A DNA stretch of 64,000 bases from Bombilactobacillus folatiphilus (GTDB lineage Bacteria > Bacillota > Bacilli > Lactobacillales > Lactobacillaceae), in NCBI RefSeq assembly GCF_023380265.1, contig NZ_CP093366.1, positions 806,001 to 870,000 on the forward strand, written 5' to 3'. Of this stretch, positions 52,360 through 62,640 are shown piece after piece (the stretch's first letter is position 1; each line of letters begins with the position of its first letter). The translations under genes and the position numbers were made by a program. A model generated the notes under the pieces. It made no database searches. It had not been told where the DNA came from and saw nothing but the letters and a program-made list of their open reading frames with translations.

Positions 52360-54081
52360 ATGTCATTTGACGGTCTTTTCACGCATGCGATGATTCAAGA
52401 ATTGCAACCAATCTTACTCGGCGGACGTCTAAGTCGGATTCATCAACCATTTGCGCAAGAATTAATCTTGACTATTCGGAGTAATCGTCGCAATCACAGT
52501 CTATTACTTTCTGCTAATCCCACATATGCCCGTGTGCAATTAACGCAGAGTAAATTTCAAAGTCCTGCGACACCAAGCAATTTTGTTATCACTTTGCGTA
52601 AACATTTGGAAGGCTCTATTTTAAAGAATATTGGGCAGATTGCTAATGATCGAATTTTAACCTTGACTTTTCAAAGTCGTAATGAAATTGGCGATTTAAA
52701 AAATATTACTTTTTATGTGGAAATTATGAATCGCCATAGTAATATCGTCGTCGTAGATGATCAATCCCAGAAAATTATCGACGCAATCAAACATGTCGAT
52801 ATCACCCAAGATCGTTATCGTGAATTATTACCCAAAGTTCAATATCGGCTCCCTCCCCAACAGACCAAAATTAATCCCTACGACATTTTTATTCGTGAAA
52901 AATTCATCAAGCAACATTGGTCTGAGATAGCTGCATTGGAAACTGAGACCTTAATAAATTACATTCAAAATAACTTACAAGGATTAGATAAAATAAGTGC
53001 TGGCGAACTAAGTTATCAAAGCCAAGCTGCTGCTACTGAACAACAATTGAGACAAATCTGGAACAAATTTTTTCAGCTTCCCACAAATGATCAAGGATAC
53101 ATTTATACCAAAAAATATCAACAAATTTTTACCGCTAAAAGCTATTCATATTTACTCGCACAGGACTACCAAGCTCAAAGTTTTGAATCTTTGAGCCAAA
53201 TGTTGGATACATTTTACAATGATCGAGCACGAAAAGATCGTATCCGCCAGCAGGCTAGTAATTTAATCCAAGTACTAAAGCGAAATTTAAAGCGGAATCA
53301 AACTAAAGTTAAACGTCTGCAAAAAGATTTAGTCAAAACAGAATCCGCCGAACAATATCGTATTAAGGGCGAATTACTCACAACTTATATTCATCAAGTT
53401 AATCGCGGTAACCAACAGGTCCAATTACCTAATTACTATGATAATGAACAACCACTAAATATCCCATTAAATCCTGCCTTGTCACCAGCTCGCAACGCAC
53501 AAAATTATTTTAAAACTTATCAAAAATTAAAGAAATCAATTAAACACCTGCAAAAACAAATTGAGAATACGACAACCGAAATCGACTATTTGCAGGGGAT
53601 TCTTAGTCAATTAAATTATATTGATCCCAACGATTTGCCTGGTATTACTGCCGAATTACAGCAGCAAGGTTATTTAAAACCACAATTAAACAAAAAAAAG
53701 CGCAAAGTCAAATTATCTCATGGATCAGTTTATCAAGCTAGCGATAGAACAACAATTCGTGTTGGTAAAAATAATTTACAAAATGATTATTTAACTAATA
53801 GAGCAGCAGACAAACGATATACTTGGTTACACATCAAGGATTTACCTGGGTCACATGTTATTATTGAATCTTTTAATCCTAGTCCTGAGACACTGATTGA
53901 AGCGGCACAACTGGCAGCCTACTTTTCTAAAGCAGGTCCTGAAAGTAGCAAAGTCCCCATTGACTACACACTCATTAAAAACGTTCATAAACCTAATGGT
54001 GCCAAACCTGGCTTTGTAACTTACACCAACCAAAAAACACTATTGGTAAATCCAAAAATCACTATTCCACAAATCCAATAA
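52360..54081 (+). CDS. rqcH: RqcH/Rqc2 homologue, NFACT family (573 aa)
   Basis: NFACT-N domain at the start (SFDGLFTHAMIQELQPILLGGRLSRIHQP), a long charged coiled coil (about 290-430) and NFACT-R near the C-terminus (KRYTWLHIKDLPGSHVII). RqcH binds stalled 50S-peptidyl-tRNA and adds Ala tails; older annotation is fibronectin-binding protein. AAGGAG before the ATG. Stands alone and ends in a terminator. Confidence 0.92.
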   Translation: MSFDGLFTHAMIQELQPILLGGRLSRIHQPFAQELILTIRSNRRNHSLLLSANPTYARVQLTQSKFQSPATPSNFVITLRKHLEGSILKNIGQIANDRILTLTFQSRNEIGDLKNITFYVEIMNRHSNIVVVDDQSQKIIDAIKHVDITQDRYRELLPKVQYRLPPQQTKINPYDIFIREKFIKQHWSEIAALETETLINYIQNNLQGLDKISAGELSYQSQAAATEQQLRQIWNKFFQLPTNDQGYIYTKKYQQIFTAKSYSYLLAQDYQAQSFESLSQMLDTFYNDRARKDRIRQQASNLIQVLKRNLKRNQTKVKRLQKDLVKTESAEQYRIKGELLTTYIHQVNRGNQQVQLPNYYDNEQPLNIPLNPALSPARNAQNYFKTYQKLKKSIKHLQKQIENTTTEIDYLQGILSQLNYIDPNDLPGITAELQQQGYLKPQLNKKKRKVKLSHGSVYQASDRTTIRVGKNNLQNDYLTNRAADKRYTWLHIKDLPGSHVIIESFNPSPETLIEAAQLAAYFSKAGPESSKVPIDYTLIKNVHKPNGAKPGFVTYTNQKTLLVNPKITIPQIQ

Positions 54082-54086
54082 TTATT

Positions 54087-54117
54087 AGTTATCGTCACAT
54101 CACGATAACTTTTTTTA
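54087..54117 (+). terminator. Terminator of rqcH
   Basis: AGTTATCGT/ACGATAACT stem with a T-run of seven, overlapping the stop of the convergent carB-like gene. Confidence 0.85.
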
Positions 54118-56493
54118 TAATGAAGATGATGGTAGCTCAAAATAATTGACACGACTACTGTACAAACCATTTTTGTGATGAATTAAGGTTACCTTGCGTC
54201 CAAAATAATCCTGCTGTTTATTTGAGTATTTAGAATTAACTCCCAACAAAACATGTCCCAGCGTCGTCACAAAGTTGGAATTGATTTGTTGAATTAATCC
54301 AATATTCGGTGTAAAACCTGCTAAAACTTGAACCACACGTTGATTTTTTAAGATCAAAGTTCCATACGGAATTTGTGGCAATCTTTTCTTAATATACCGA
54401 TTAACTAATTTAACAATCTTGGCAGTATGTTTACCTGGGATAGCTGTGAATTCTTTTCGATGACCGCCATTTTTTCTAAAAATTAATGTTAAAGGCGACG
54501 ACAACCAAGTTTGGTGATTTGTATCTTGAATAAAGACAACTTCCTGAAAAGGTTGACTAGGTTCTAAGTTCAAATAACTATCAAAATTAAAAATTGTTAA
54601 ATGATATAACTTTTGGTGTGTCTCTTGCGTATTAATTTTCAGTTGCAGCGAATTTTCATGACTATACAAATAGTGTTGCTGATCCAAGGTATCCATATAA
54701 AAATTAATATCTGTCTTTGCATCACTCTTAGTCAACAAATTGCCATAAACGGCTGTCGAAAAACCATCATCACGAAATGACACGAGCAAATGATGTGCCA
54801 ATAAAAATTGTTGATAATTTAAAAGTGCATCCGCCGTTTGATAGTTATTAATTTCAATTTGAAATCGTTTATTTTGAGGTTGATCGTATAAATAAGTGGA
54901 ATAATAATTCTGAACTTGATTATTGGCTGGAAGATCAAACAAAGTTGGCGTAGGTTGTTGAATTTGTTGAATCGGTAATTGAGAAACCAGTTGTTGCGCC
55001 TGCTCTAGCGTCAAATGCCAAAATTTAGCAATCAATTGATTATCAAAACCATAAATTTTACCTTGTACCAATAAATCTAGATCACCTTTTTGCTGGCACA
55101 ATGTCTGTGCCAACTGGAATAGGTGTTCTAGCGCTTGTAAAAACATCAAATTATAATGCGTGAAACTTTGAATTTCATGCAAATCAAATCCACGCCCCAT
55201 CGCCTCGCAAACCACTAAAATGCGATTTACTTTCGTTCGAAATAAATCAGCTTCCAGCTGTTCATCACTCAAGAATTTTAAAGGATGGTTCCAAAATATC
55301 TCCATTGTTAATTCCAGAGCATTAAAGGCCTTCATTGTCAAGCTTTCTAAATTATCACCATTGACAATAATTGCACCAGTGGAAGTTTGATGCGGACCTA
55401 GTAAGACCTGCAAATTTTCTTGACGATCTGATTGCCATGTGGGAATACGCGCAGTTAAATGACTGGCAGTTAGTTCTACGGCTGCATTAAAAGTTTTCCC
55501 GTTTAATGTTGTAACTTCCTGTAACCTTTTGCCATCACTAACTTGACACATCACTTCGAAAAGAGGATAGCCCAAATTTTCGATTAAAGGCACCATTTTA
55601 CTCCGAAATGTGGGCGAAATTTCTAAAACATAAAACGATTCACTTTCCTCATCAACTGCTAAATGAAAAGTACAAATGCCCACAATTTTGAGTAAGGTCG
55701 TCAATTTTAAAACGGCATCTCGTAAACGTTGAAATAACGTATCTGTGATCGAAAAAACTGGCGCCACGCTGGTCGAATCATTTGAATGAACACCGATCGG
55801 ATCCATATCTTCTGATGAATATAGCATTGCACTATTATCAAATTTATCTCGAATTGTCACCAGCGTTAATTCTTTAAAATTATTAATTCCACGCTCTATC
55901 TCAAAACTTTCAACTTCATCATGAACCTGAAAAATACCAGCTAACTGATCGGAATTATTAATCGTATTCCAATAAGCTTTTTGATCAGCCATATTGGCCC
56001 GAATTAAAACGGGAAAATTCTGCTTTTGTGAAAAACGGAGCGCTTCTTCATAACTCTGCACATTTTGGTGCTCAATCAATCGAAAATTATGTTCCTGTAA
56101 ATATTTATTTAGCGAGCGCTTACTTAGGCTCAGCGTTAAATTTTGCAAATTAAAACTCAGCAATTGTGTTTCACTAGCCTGAAAGGTCGGATCTTTCAAT
56201 AAATTACGAAAAACATTAAACGTATTATTCCCGTTAAAACAAGGAAAAATATAATCAACCTGATATTGTTTGATTAACGCATTGATATTCGAAACTGTAA
56301 TTTCCTTATATATTAGTGTTACCTGTGTAGCAGAAAAGTTAATCATTGACTCCCGATTTTCTGTCAACAAAAGTACCTGATAACCACTTTGATAAAATGA
56401 CTTGATTGCAATATCAAGTGCTCGCTCCTGCTCAATTTTTTCATTAGTTACTAAGCCTGTAGTATTACCAATTATTAACATTGTTTTGGTCAT
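54115..56493 (-). CDS. Degenerate CarB-like protein: carbamoyl-phosphate synthetase large-subunit pseudoenzyme (792 aa)
   Basis: The first ~370 residues align in order with the CarB N-half, but key residues are altered: the glycine-rich opening is [10 protein letters not shown], the ATP-grasp RPSxxxGGxG loop has become IRANMADQKAYW, and the metal-binding ExNPR is EISPT. DMDPIGVHSNDSTSVAP still mirrors DAMGIHTGDSITVAP. A piece like the oligomerisation domain follows. The second ATP-grasp half is not recognisable. Normal CarB is about 1,060 residues. The open frame of 792 codons argues for selection. The start overlaps the CarA-like gene by 29 bp. Function unknown; not an active synthetase by these residues. 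Confidence 0.75.
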   Translation of the reverse strand: MTKTMLIIGNTTGLVTNEKIEQERALDIAIKSFYQSGYQVLLLTENRESMINFSATQVTLIYKEITVSNINALIKQYQVDYIFPCFNGNNTFNVFRNLLKDPTFQASETQLLSFNLQNLTLSLSKRSLNKYLQEHNFRLIEHQNVQSYEEALRFSQKQNFPVLIRANMADQKAYWNTINNSDQLAGIFQVHDEVESFEIERGINNFKELTLVTIRDKFDNSAMLYSSEDMDPIGVHSNDSTSVAPVFSITDTLFQRLRDAVLKLTTLLKIVGICTFHLAVDEESESFYVLEISPTFRSKMVPLIENLGYPLFEVMCQVSDGKRLQEVTTLNGKTFNAAVELTASHLTARIPTWQSDRQENLQVLLGPHQTSTGAIIVNGDNLESLTMKAFNALELTMEIFWNHPLKFLSDEQLEADLFRTKVNRILVVCEAMGRGFDLHEIQSFTHYNLMFLQALEHLFQLAQTLCQQKGDLDLLVQGKIYGFDNQLIAKFWHLTLEQAQQLVSQLPIQQIQQPTPTLFDLPANNQVQNYYSTYLYDQPQNKRFQIEINNYQTADALLNYQQFLLAHHLLVSFRDDGFSTAVYGNLLTKSDAKTDINFYMDTLDQQHYLYSHENSLQLKINTQETHQKLYHLTIFNFDSYLNLEPSQPFQEVVFIQDTNHQTWLSSPLTLIFRKNGGHRKEFTAIPGKHTAKIVKLVNRYIKKRLPQIPYGTLILKNQRVVQVLAGFTPNIGLIQQINSNFVTTLGHVLLGVNSKYSNKQQDYFGRKVTLIHHKNGLYSSRVNYFELPSSSL

Positions 56494-57577
56494 ATTTTTT
56501 ACCTTGCACAAATGAATTAATCATTTCGATAAACTCATCAAATACATACAACACATCATGTGAACCAGGAGCAGCTTCTGGTTGAAACTGTACCGTCATA
56601 GTTGGATCACGACGATGTCTTAATCCTTCAATTGTATTGTCTGTCAAACAACGATACGTAATAAAAAAATTATTCCGTGCTTCCTTTGTAAAATCAATCG
56701 TATAATTATGGTTATGATTGGCAAATTCTACATTTTCCGTAGCAATTTCTAACGTCGGCACATTCGAACCGTGGTGACCGCTCTTCATTTTTTTGACCAA
56801 AGCACCATTTGCCAACGCTACAACCAAATGACCTAACCCGACTCCCATAATAGGAATGCGACCTTCTAGGACTTGACAAGTCGCTATTGTATCAGGAATT
56901 TCTGTGGGATTTCCTGGTCCACTTGTGAACAAAACCGCATCTGGATCTAAATCCATAATCGTCGCTGCAGAAGTATTGTACGGTAAAATAATCGAATCAC
57001 ATTTGCGAATTGATAGTTGACGCAATAATGAAAATTTCAGCCCCAAATCAATCACTGCAATTTTAAAACCAACATTAGGATTAGGATATGGCTGTTTGGT
57101 TGAAACTGTTTTAACCCGATCCCGTGGAATAACCAATGCCCGAATTTGATCCATCGCATGTTCATCATCAGTATCCATAATACTTGCTTTCATGGAACCG
57201 TATTGTTGAATATGTTTGGCTAGACGTTGAACATTAATATTGGTAATGCCGGGAATACGTCTTTTTTTCAAAAAAGAATTCAACGAATTATTGGCAGCAC
57301 TTGTTTGTTGTACAAAATTAACACTACCAAAAATAACCCCCCTGCAACTGGGCGAAATGGATTCATAATCGTCTCGATTCATTCCCGAAGTATTAACAAG
57401 TGGACTCACAAACACCAAAATCTGATCATTATAAGTTTGATCAGTAATTGCGTGTTCCACCCCGTTCATATTGTTCGTAATTACTAATTCACCAGTAGAA
57501 ATAATCGGTGCACCTAATGGATCACCAGCAAAAACAGTTCCGTCTTCTAAAATTAAATATCTAATTTTGCTCTTCAT
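56465..57577 (-). CDS. CarA-like protein lacking glutaminase residues (370 aa)
   Basis: The fold of CarA is kept over its full length: [65 protein letters not shown]. The nucleophile motif GICLGHQ is GVGLGHL (Cys to Gly), and the QFHPEA motif is QFQPEA (catalytic His to Gln). It therefore cannot hydrolyse glutamine by the usual mechanism. The frame extends to 57,694, but the ATG at 57,577 fits the family N-terminus and overlaps the pyrR stop by 17 bp. Ammonia-using or purely structural roles are possible. Confidence 0.85.
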   Translation of the reverse strand: MKSKIRYLILEDGTVFAGDPLGAPIISTGELVITNNMNGVEHAITDQTYNDQILVFVSPLVNTSGMNRDDYESISPSCRGVIFGSVNFVQQTSAANNSLNSFLKKRRIPGITNINVQRLAKHIQQYGSMKASIMDTDDEHAMDQIRALVIPRDRVKTVSTKQPYPNPNVGFKIAVIDLGLKFSLLRQLSIRKCDSIILPYNTSAATIMDLDPDAVLFTSGPGNPTEIPDTIATCQVLEGRIPIMGVGLGHLVVALANGALVKKMKSGHHGSNVPTLEIATENVEFANHNHNYTIDFTKEARNNFFITYRCLTDNTIEGLRHRRDPTMTVQFQPEAAPGSHDVLYVFDEFIEMINSFVQGKKYDQNNVNNW

Positions 57578-58094
57578 GACTAATAATTTCCACACCATCT
57601 TCGTCATCGACTTCTGCCATTGAAACCTTAATTGCTTCATGACGCGATGTGGGAATATTTTTGCCCACATAGTCAGCTCGAATCGGTAATTCACGATGAC
57701 CTCGATCTACCAAAACAGCCAATGAAATCTTTCCTGGACGTCCAATACTCATAATTGCATCTAAAGCTGCCCGAATTGTGCGTCCTGTGTACAACACATC
57801 ATCCACTAAAACCACGTTTTTATTATCAATATCCTTATCTGTAAACGTTGGAATTGCACCCTCAGTTGTCTTCTGATCATCTCGAAAATTTGTCACATCT
57901 AATTCAAAGAAAGGAACTTCATAATCCTCTAATTGACGCAAACGATTTTGAATTCTTTGTGCCAGAAAAGTTCCTCGCGTTTTGATCCCGATTAAAACTA
58001 AATTTTGATCGCCCTTATTTTTTTCAATAATTTCATAAGTGATGCGCGTCAAAGTTCGTTTCATGGTTTTATTATCAACAATTTCTTTTTTCAT
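57561..58094 (-). CDS. pyrR: PyrR: pyrimidine attenuation regulator/uracil phosphoribosyltransferase (177 aa)
   Basis: [15 protein letters not shown] at the N-terminus and the PRPP-binding [21 protein letters not shown] motif identify PyrR, which binds pyr mRNA leaders when UMP is high and also makes UMP from uracil. It lies in the conserved lspA-rluD-pyrR order of Firmicutes, but the expected pyrB, pyrC, pyrD, pyrF and pyrE genes do not follow. Its stop overlaps the CarA-like start. Confidence 0.93.
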   Translation of the reverse strand: MKKEIVDNKTMKRTLTRITYEIIEKNKGDQNLVLIGIKTRGTFLAQRIQNRLRQLEDYEVPFFELDVTNFRDDQKTTEGAIPTFTDKDIDNKNVVLVDDVLYTGRTIRAALDAIMSIGRPGKISLAVLVDRGHRELPIRADYVGKNIPTSRHEAIKVSMAEVDDEDGVEIISHEEQN

Positions 58095-58127
58095 AACCTA
58101 CTTCTCCTAGAAATGCAGAATCAATTT

Positions 58128-59039
58128 TCAATCTTGAACCAGTTGTAAATTACGTAACTGCTCTTGGAAAATTTTTGGTGGCTCAACCTCAAACTCCAAC
58201 CATTTTCCAGTCCGTGGATGATAAAAACCTAACTGTTGCGCATGCAAAAATTGTCCTGAACCTTTTAAAGTTTGCCGTGGACCATACAGTGGATCACCAG
58301 CAACAGGATGACCAATATATTGTAGGTGAACCCTAATCTGATGCGTCCGTCCAGTCTCCAATTGACACTCAATAAGTGCATAATCAGCAAAATTCTCTAG
58401 CACCCGAAAATGTGTGATAGCAGATTTTCCACCAGCCAAAACAGCTTGTTGCTTTCGATTTTGCGGATCACGACCAATCGGTGCATCAATAGTTCCTTCC
58501 TGCTCACTAAAAGGAGCGTGCACAATGGCCACATAACGCCGCAAATTAGTTTTATTTTTCAATTGCTGACTCAACGATTCCTGTGCCAAATCAGTCTTAG
58601 CCACCATTAATAATCCTGAAGTATCTTTATCAATTCGATGCACAATTCCTGGTCTGACTTCATCTTGACTATCAAGTTGAGTGTGATACAAAATGGCATT
58701 GACTAATGTTTGATCGGGATGCCCTGCGGAAGGATGAACCACCATTCCTTGAGGCTTATTAACAACCAAAACATCTTGGTCTTCATAAATAACTTCTAAC
58801 GACAAATTCTGTGCAAACGCCTTTAACGGTGGTGCTTTCGTCGGAGTTACTTGAATTTGATCGTCTAATTTCAACTTAAATCCAGTTTTAGTAACTCTAG
58901 TACCATTCACAAGTACCTGACCCGACTTAATCCATTTTTGAATTTGCGCACGAGTATATATTTTTTTATATAAAAAAATTTCCTTATCCAAACGTTGATT
59001 ATCATCAGGATTTTTAAATTCAAAAGTTTCTAATTTCAT
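58128..59039 (-). CDS. RluD/YlyB-type pseudouridine synthase (303 aa)
   Basis: An N-terminal S4 domain (AQIQKWIKSGQVLVNGTRV) and the catalytic block GIVHRIDKDTSGLLMVAKT (Asp nucleophile) define the RluA/RluD group, which modifies 23S rRNA. Its start overlaps the lspA stop by 4 bp, the order known as lspA-ylyB in Bacillus. Confidence 0.92.
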   Translation of the reverse strand: MKLETFEFKNPDDNQRLDKEIFLYKKIYTRAQIQKWIKSGQVLVNGTRVTKTGFKLKLDDQIQVTPTKAPPLKAFAQNLSLEVIYEDQDVLVVNKPQGMVVHPSAGHPDQTLVNAILYHTQLDSQDEVRPGIVHRIDKDTSGLLMVAKTDLAQESLSQQLKNKTNLRRYVAIVHAPFSEQEGTIDAPIGRDPQNRKQQAVLAGGKSAITHFRVLENFADYALIECQLETGRTHQIRVHLQYIGHPVAGDPLYGPRQTLKGSGQFLHAQQLGFYHPRTGKWLEFEVEPPKIFQEQLRNLQLVQD

Positions 59040-59500
59040 AATTCATCCGCATCCGTCTTTATTAAATAAATCAACAACAGGCAAACTCCCACAGTGATCA
59101 AAATATCCGCAAAATTACAAACAAAATTGAACGCTGATAACGAACCGATACTTACTGCAAACATATCAACGACATAACCGCGAAAAACACGATCCAGCGC
59201 ATTCCCCAAAGTCCCTGCCAACAATAACGCCAAACTCGTTAAAAACCAACGATTGCGAATTTTGCCTTTAATTAATAAATAACCTAAAATCATGACCACA
59301 ATCGCTGTTATAACATAAAAAAAATACATTTTACCGTTTAGCAGATTATACGCAGCTCCATGGTTATTCACTCGAATTAAACCGAACCAATCCGACATTA
59401 ACGGCTTAAATTGCTCCGACGGCAAGCTTTGAATAGCCCACCATTTAATCAGCTGATCTAACAAAACCCCTACCAGTATAATTATAAAATAAACTACCAT
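59036..59500 (-). CDS. lspA: Lipoprotein signal peptidase II (154 aa)
   Basis: Four helices, NHGAAYNLL, GNALDRVFRGYVVDM and FNVAD-type FNFVCNFADI segments carry the catalytic aspartates. It cleaves prolipoproteins such as the one in the palindrome arms. First gene of lspA-rluD-pyrR-carA-like-carB-like; 9 bp after fhs. Confidence 0.93.
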   Translation of the reverse strand: MVVYFIIILVGVLLDQLIKWWAIQSLPSEQFKPLMSDWFGLIRVNNHGAAYNLLNGKMYFFYVITAIVVMILGYLLIKGKIRNRWFLTSLALLLAGTLGNALDRVFRGYVVDMFAVSIGSLSAFNFVCNFADILITVGVCLLLIYLIKTDADEL

Positions 59501-59509
59501 ACTTGACTC

Positions 59510-61183
59510 CTAAAACAACCCTGTAATTTGATTTTGTTCGTTAATATCCATTTGCAAAGCTGCTGGTTGGGCTGGCAAACCGGGCATTGTTAACACATTA
59601 CCCGTCAAAACCACCAAAAAACCTGCCCCTAGCTTTGCCTCTACCGCTTGTACATGTAAAGTGAAGTCTCGTGGACTACCTAGCACTTTGGGATCATCGC
59701 TAAAAGAATATTGTGTCTTCGCAATACAAATTGGCAAATTAGACCATTGATTAGATTCAATTTCTGCCATTTGTTTTTGCGCCTTAGCACTAAAAACAAC
59801 ATCTTTTGCACCATAAATCTTTTTAGCAATAAGCTTAATTTTTTCTTCAACCGCCATCACATTTTGGTACAAAGGTTGAAAATGACTAGCAGATTGTTGA
59901 TCAATTAAGGCCTGCGCTAATGTTAACGCACCGCGACCACCATCTTGATGAACAGTTACTGGATACGCTCGAACATTTAATTGTTGACATAATTTTTGCA
60001 CCTGCAAAATTTCTTCAGGGATATCACTTGCAAATTGATTAATTGCCACATAAACCGGAATCCCAAAACGTTGCAAATTTTGAATATGGTGTTGCAAGTT
60101 ACTAAAACCCTTGGTTAATGCCGCCAAATTAGGTTCGGTTAATTGGGCCTGTGTGACACCTCCATTGTATTTTAAAGCGCGCACAGTTGCGACCACAACA
60201 GCAGCATCAGGCGCTTTATCCAAACGAGGTGTTACAATATCCAAAAACTTTTCAGCACCTAAATCGGCACCAAAGCCTGCTTCCGTGAGTGCAAAATCGC
60301 CCAAACGCATCGCCAAATTGGTTGCAATTAAACTATTGCAGCCATGAGCAATATTAGCGAACGGTCCTCCGTGAATTAATACGGGCGTATGCTCCAATGT
60401 CTGCACCAAATTAGGCTTGATAGCATCTTTCAATAATAACGCCAAAGCTCCTTGTGCATCTAAATCACTGACAAAGACAGGTTGCTGTTGATACGTATAT
60501 CCAATTAAAATTTTACCAATGCGGCACTTTAAGTCATTTAAATCTTGCGCCAAACACAAAATCGCCATTAACTCCGAGGCAACTGTAATCTGAAAATGTT
60601 CTTCACGGACGACACCAGAACTCCGACCGCCCATCCCAATGACTGTATTTCTCAAAGCACGGTCATTGACGTCTAAAGCTCTTCGCCAAGTAATTTGTCT
60701 CGGATCTAAATTCAATTGATTACCTTGTTGCAAATGATTATCAATTAACGCTGCCAAAGTATTAATCGCTGACGTCAAGGCATGCAAATCACCCGTAAAG
60801 TGTAAATTAATATCTTCCATCGGCACTACTTGGGCAAAGCCACCGCCAGCAGCCCCACCTTTCAACCCCATAACTGGTCCCAATGATGGTTCTCGCATGG
60901 CCACAATCGATTTTTGGTTTAATTGCCGCAACGCATCCGCCAACCCAATTAATACCGTGGATTTACCTTCCCCCATAGGAGTTGGACTCATCGCGGTCAC
61001 CAAAATTAATTTTCCCAAAGGATTGTTACGTATTTTGGCTTGAGCTGTTGTCGTGATTTTGGCTTTAGTATTGCCATAATTTTCCAAATCTTCGGGCAAT
61101 AAGCCAATTTGTTGCGCAACTTTTTGAATTAACCACATCTCTTGTTGTTCATTTTTTTGGGCAATTTCAATATCTGTCTGCAT
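59510..61183 (-). CDS. fhs: Formate-tetrahydrofolate ligase (557 aa)
   Basis: P-loop TPMGEGKST near residue 67, [33 protein letters not shown] and [14 protein letters not shown] are hallmarks. Makes 10-formyl-THF from formate and ATP for purine synthesis and fMet-tRNA. Normal length. Directly upstream of lspA on the same strand. Confidence 0.95.
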   Translation of the reverse strand: MQTDIEIAQKNEQQEMWLIQKVAQQIGLLPEDLENYGNTKAKITTTAQAKIRNNPLGKLILVTAMSPTPMGEGKSTVLIGLADALRQLNQKSIVAMREPSLGPVMGLKGGAAGGGFAQVVPMEDINLHFTGDLHALTSAINTLAALIDNHLQQGNQLNLDPRQITWRRALDVNDRALRNTVIGMGGRSSGVVREEHFQITVASELMAILCLAQDLNDLKCRIGKILIGYTYQQQPVFVSDLDAQGALALLLKDAIKPNLVQTLEHTPVLIHGGPFANIAHGCNSLIATNLAMRLGDFALTEAGFGADLGAEKFLDIVTPRLDKAPDAAVVVATVRALKYNGGVTQAQLTEPNLAALTKGFSNLQHHIQNLQRFGIPVYVAINQFASDIPEEILQVQKLCQQLNVRAYPVTVHQDGGRGALTLAQALIDQQSASHFQPLYQNVMAVEEKIKLIAKKIYGAKDVVFSAKAQKQMAEIESNQWSNLPICIAKTQYSFSDDPKVLGSPRDFTLHVQAVEAKLGAGFLVVLTGNVLTMPGLPAQPAALQMDINEQNQITGLF

Positions 61184-61212
61184 CTATTTCCTCCATTAAC
61201 CAATAATCATTC

Positions 61213-61590
61213 TTAAATTTGACGTAATATTTTTTGGGATTTTTTGGATACTAGTAATTTGATAGGAAAATAGCCTTTATCTTTTAAAGTAATCACACAC
61301 ATATGTCGCTTCAAATTAATTTGTTGAATTTGCTGAAACGAAAAACTGCGGTTTCCTGCATTAAAAATCCCTCGTATTTTTAAATGATGATTTTTGAGAT
61401 CAATTTTTAACTGACAACGATAACTAATAAATCCCATCAAGATTAACGACAAACCAATTATAGATATTGCCCAATAATTAATACTTTCATCTTCCAGTTG
61501 CAATACGCCACCGATAAACAATAAAATAAAAAGCCAACACCAGATTAATTTTCCCAATTGATCGGCTGCTTGATAACGAAATTTGTACAT
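61213..61590 (-). CDS. Small membrane protein, possibly EbsA-like (125 aa)
   Basis: Two helices (about residues 14-30 and 40-57) followed by a beta-rich tail (CQLKIDLKNHHLKIRGIF; FSFQQIQQINLKRHMCVITLKDKGY) resemble EbsA/PH-like membrane proteins of lactic acid bacteria. The family call is tentative. Precedes fhs on the same strand by 29 bp. Confidence 0.5.
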   Translation of the reverse strand: MYKFRYQAADQLGKLIWCWLFILLFIGGVLQLEDESINYWAISIIGLSLILMGFISYRCQLKIDLKNHHLKIRGIFNAGNRSFSFQQIQQINLKRHMCVITLKDKGYFPIKLLVSKKSQKILRQI

Positions 61591-61716
61591 AATTCAACCT
61601 CATATTTAATACATTCATAAGAATTTAACATACTGCTTTTTGAAGATATTATCAATGACAACAATTTTTCAAAAGTATATTATAATGATGGATTATAAAT
61701 TGGGAAGGAACCTTAT

Positions 61717-62640
61717 ATGATTACCTCTTACGAAACAAAATTTAATTTTAGACTCATTGACGCCAATAATCCAACTACTGATGAACAAAATGAATTAATA
61801 ACCAAGTACCATGTTACACGTGAAATTATTAACTATGCTCTAGATAAATTTGAACTTCCACGAATTACATACGATGAATATACGCGTAGTTTTTTAATGG
61901 TCTTATCAGTTCCTAGCCATCAACAAACGTTAGAAACCGCGGTTCAATCAGTTACTATTTTTGCCAATCGTCAGCAAATTATTTGCTTTACCAATAATCA
62001 CAGTCAACATATTATTAATTATCTGCAAGAATTTTTAAAAGTTTACTCTGACAATCATAATCTAACATTTCGATTATTCGCTGATTTGATTCGTCAAATT
62101 TCTGATAACTTTTTAGATAAAGTTAAAAAATTCTATGATGAACAAGAACAAATTGAAATGGAATTCCAGCATCATCACCATCGTTCAGCCACAATCAATC
62201 AATTAGCAACCCTCCAAACAAAAATCACATTTGGTGTTACTGCCACCTCGGGTAATGCTGATTTAATTGACGAATTATTCGGTTTTTTTAATTCAGACGA
62301 CAATCATCTCAAACTGGATCCTTGGACAGCGAAACATTTTGATCAAGCACGTATTGAATCCAATCAAGCTCTCAAAAATTTCCAACTAATTAATGAAATT
62401 GCTCAACAATTATCTGGCACCTACAACAATTTATTGAACGACGAAACCAATGATGTTATGCGATACCTGACGGTTTATTCTTTAATCTTAACTATTCCGT
62501 CTATTGTTGTCGGCTTTTACGGCATGAATATGCATCTACCTTTGGCTAACAGTAAGTGGTCCTGGATTATTTCTATTGTTATCATGCTATTATTGTGTTT
62601 ACTACTAATTATTGATATGATTCGTCGTCATTTTTTATAA
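61717..62640 (+). CDS. CorA-type divalent cation transporter (307 aa)
   Basis: The signature YGMNMHLP after the first of two C-terminal helices is the CorA GMN motif; the N-terminal 240 residues are the cytoplasmic funnel. Magnesium is the usual ion. Its 3' end overlaps the convergent methyltransferase gene by 13 bp, with no terminator visible between them. Confidence 0.9.
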   Translation: MITSYETKFNFRLIDANNPTTDEQNELITKYHVTREIINYALDKFELPRITYDEYTRSFLMVLSVPSHQQTLETAVQSVTIFANRQQIICFTNNHSQHIINYLQEFLKVYSDNHNLTFRLFADLIRQISDNFLDKVKKFYDEQEQIEMEFQHHHHRSATINQLATLQTKITFGVTATSGNADLIDELFGFFNSDDNHLKLDPWTAKHFDQARIESNQALKNFQLINEIAQQLSGTYNNLLNDETNDVMRYLTVYSLILTIPSIVVGFYGMNMHLPLANSKWSWIISIVIMLLLCLLLIIDMIRRHFL

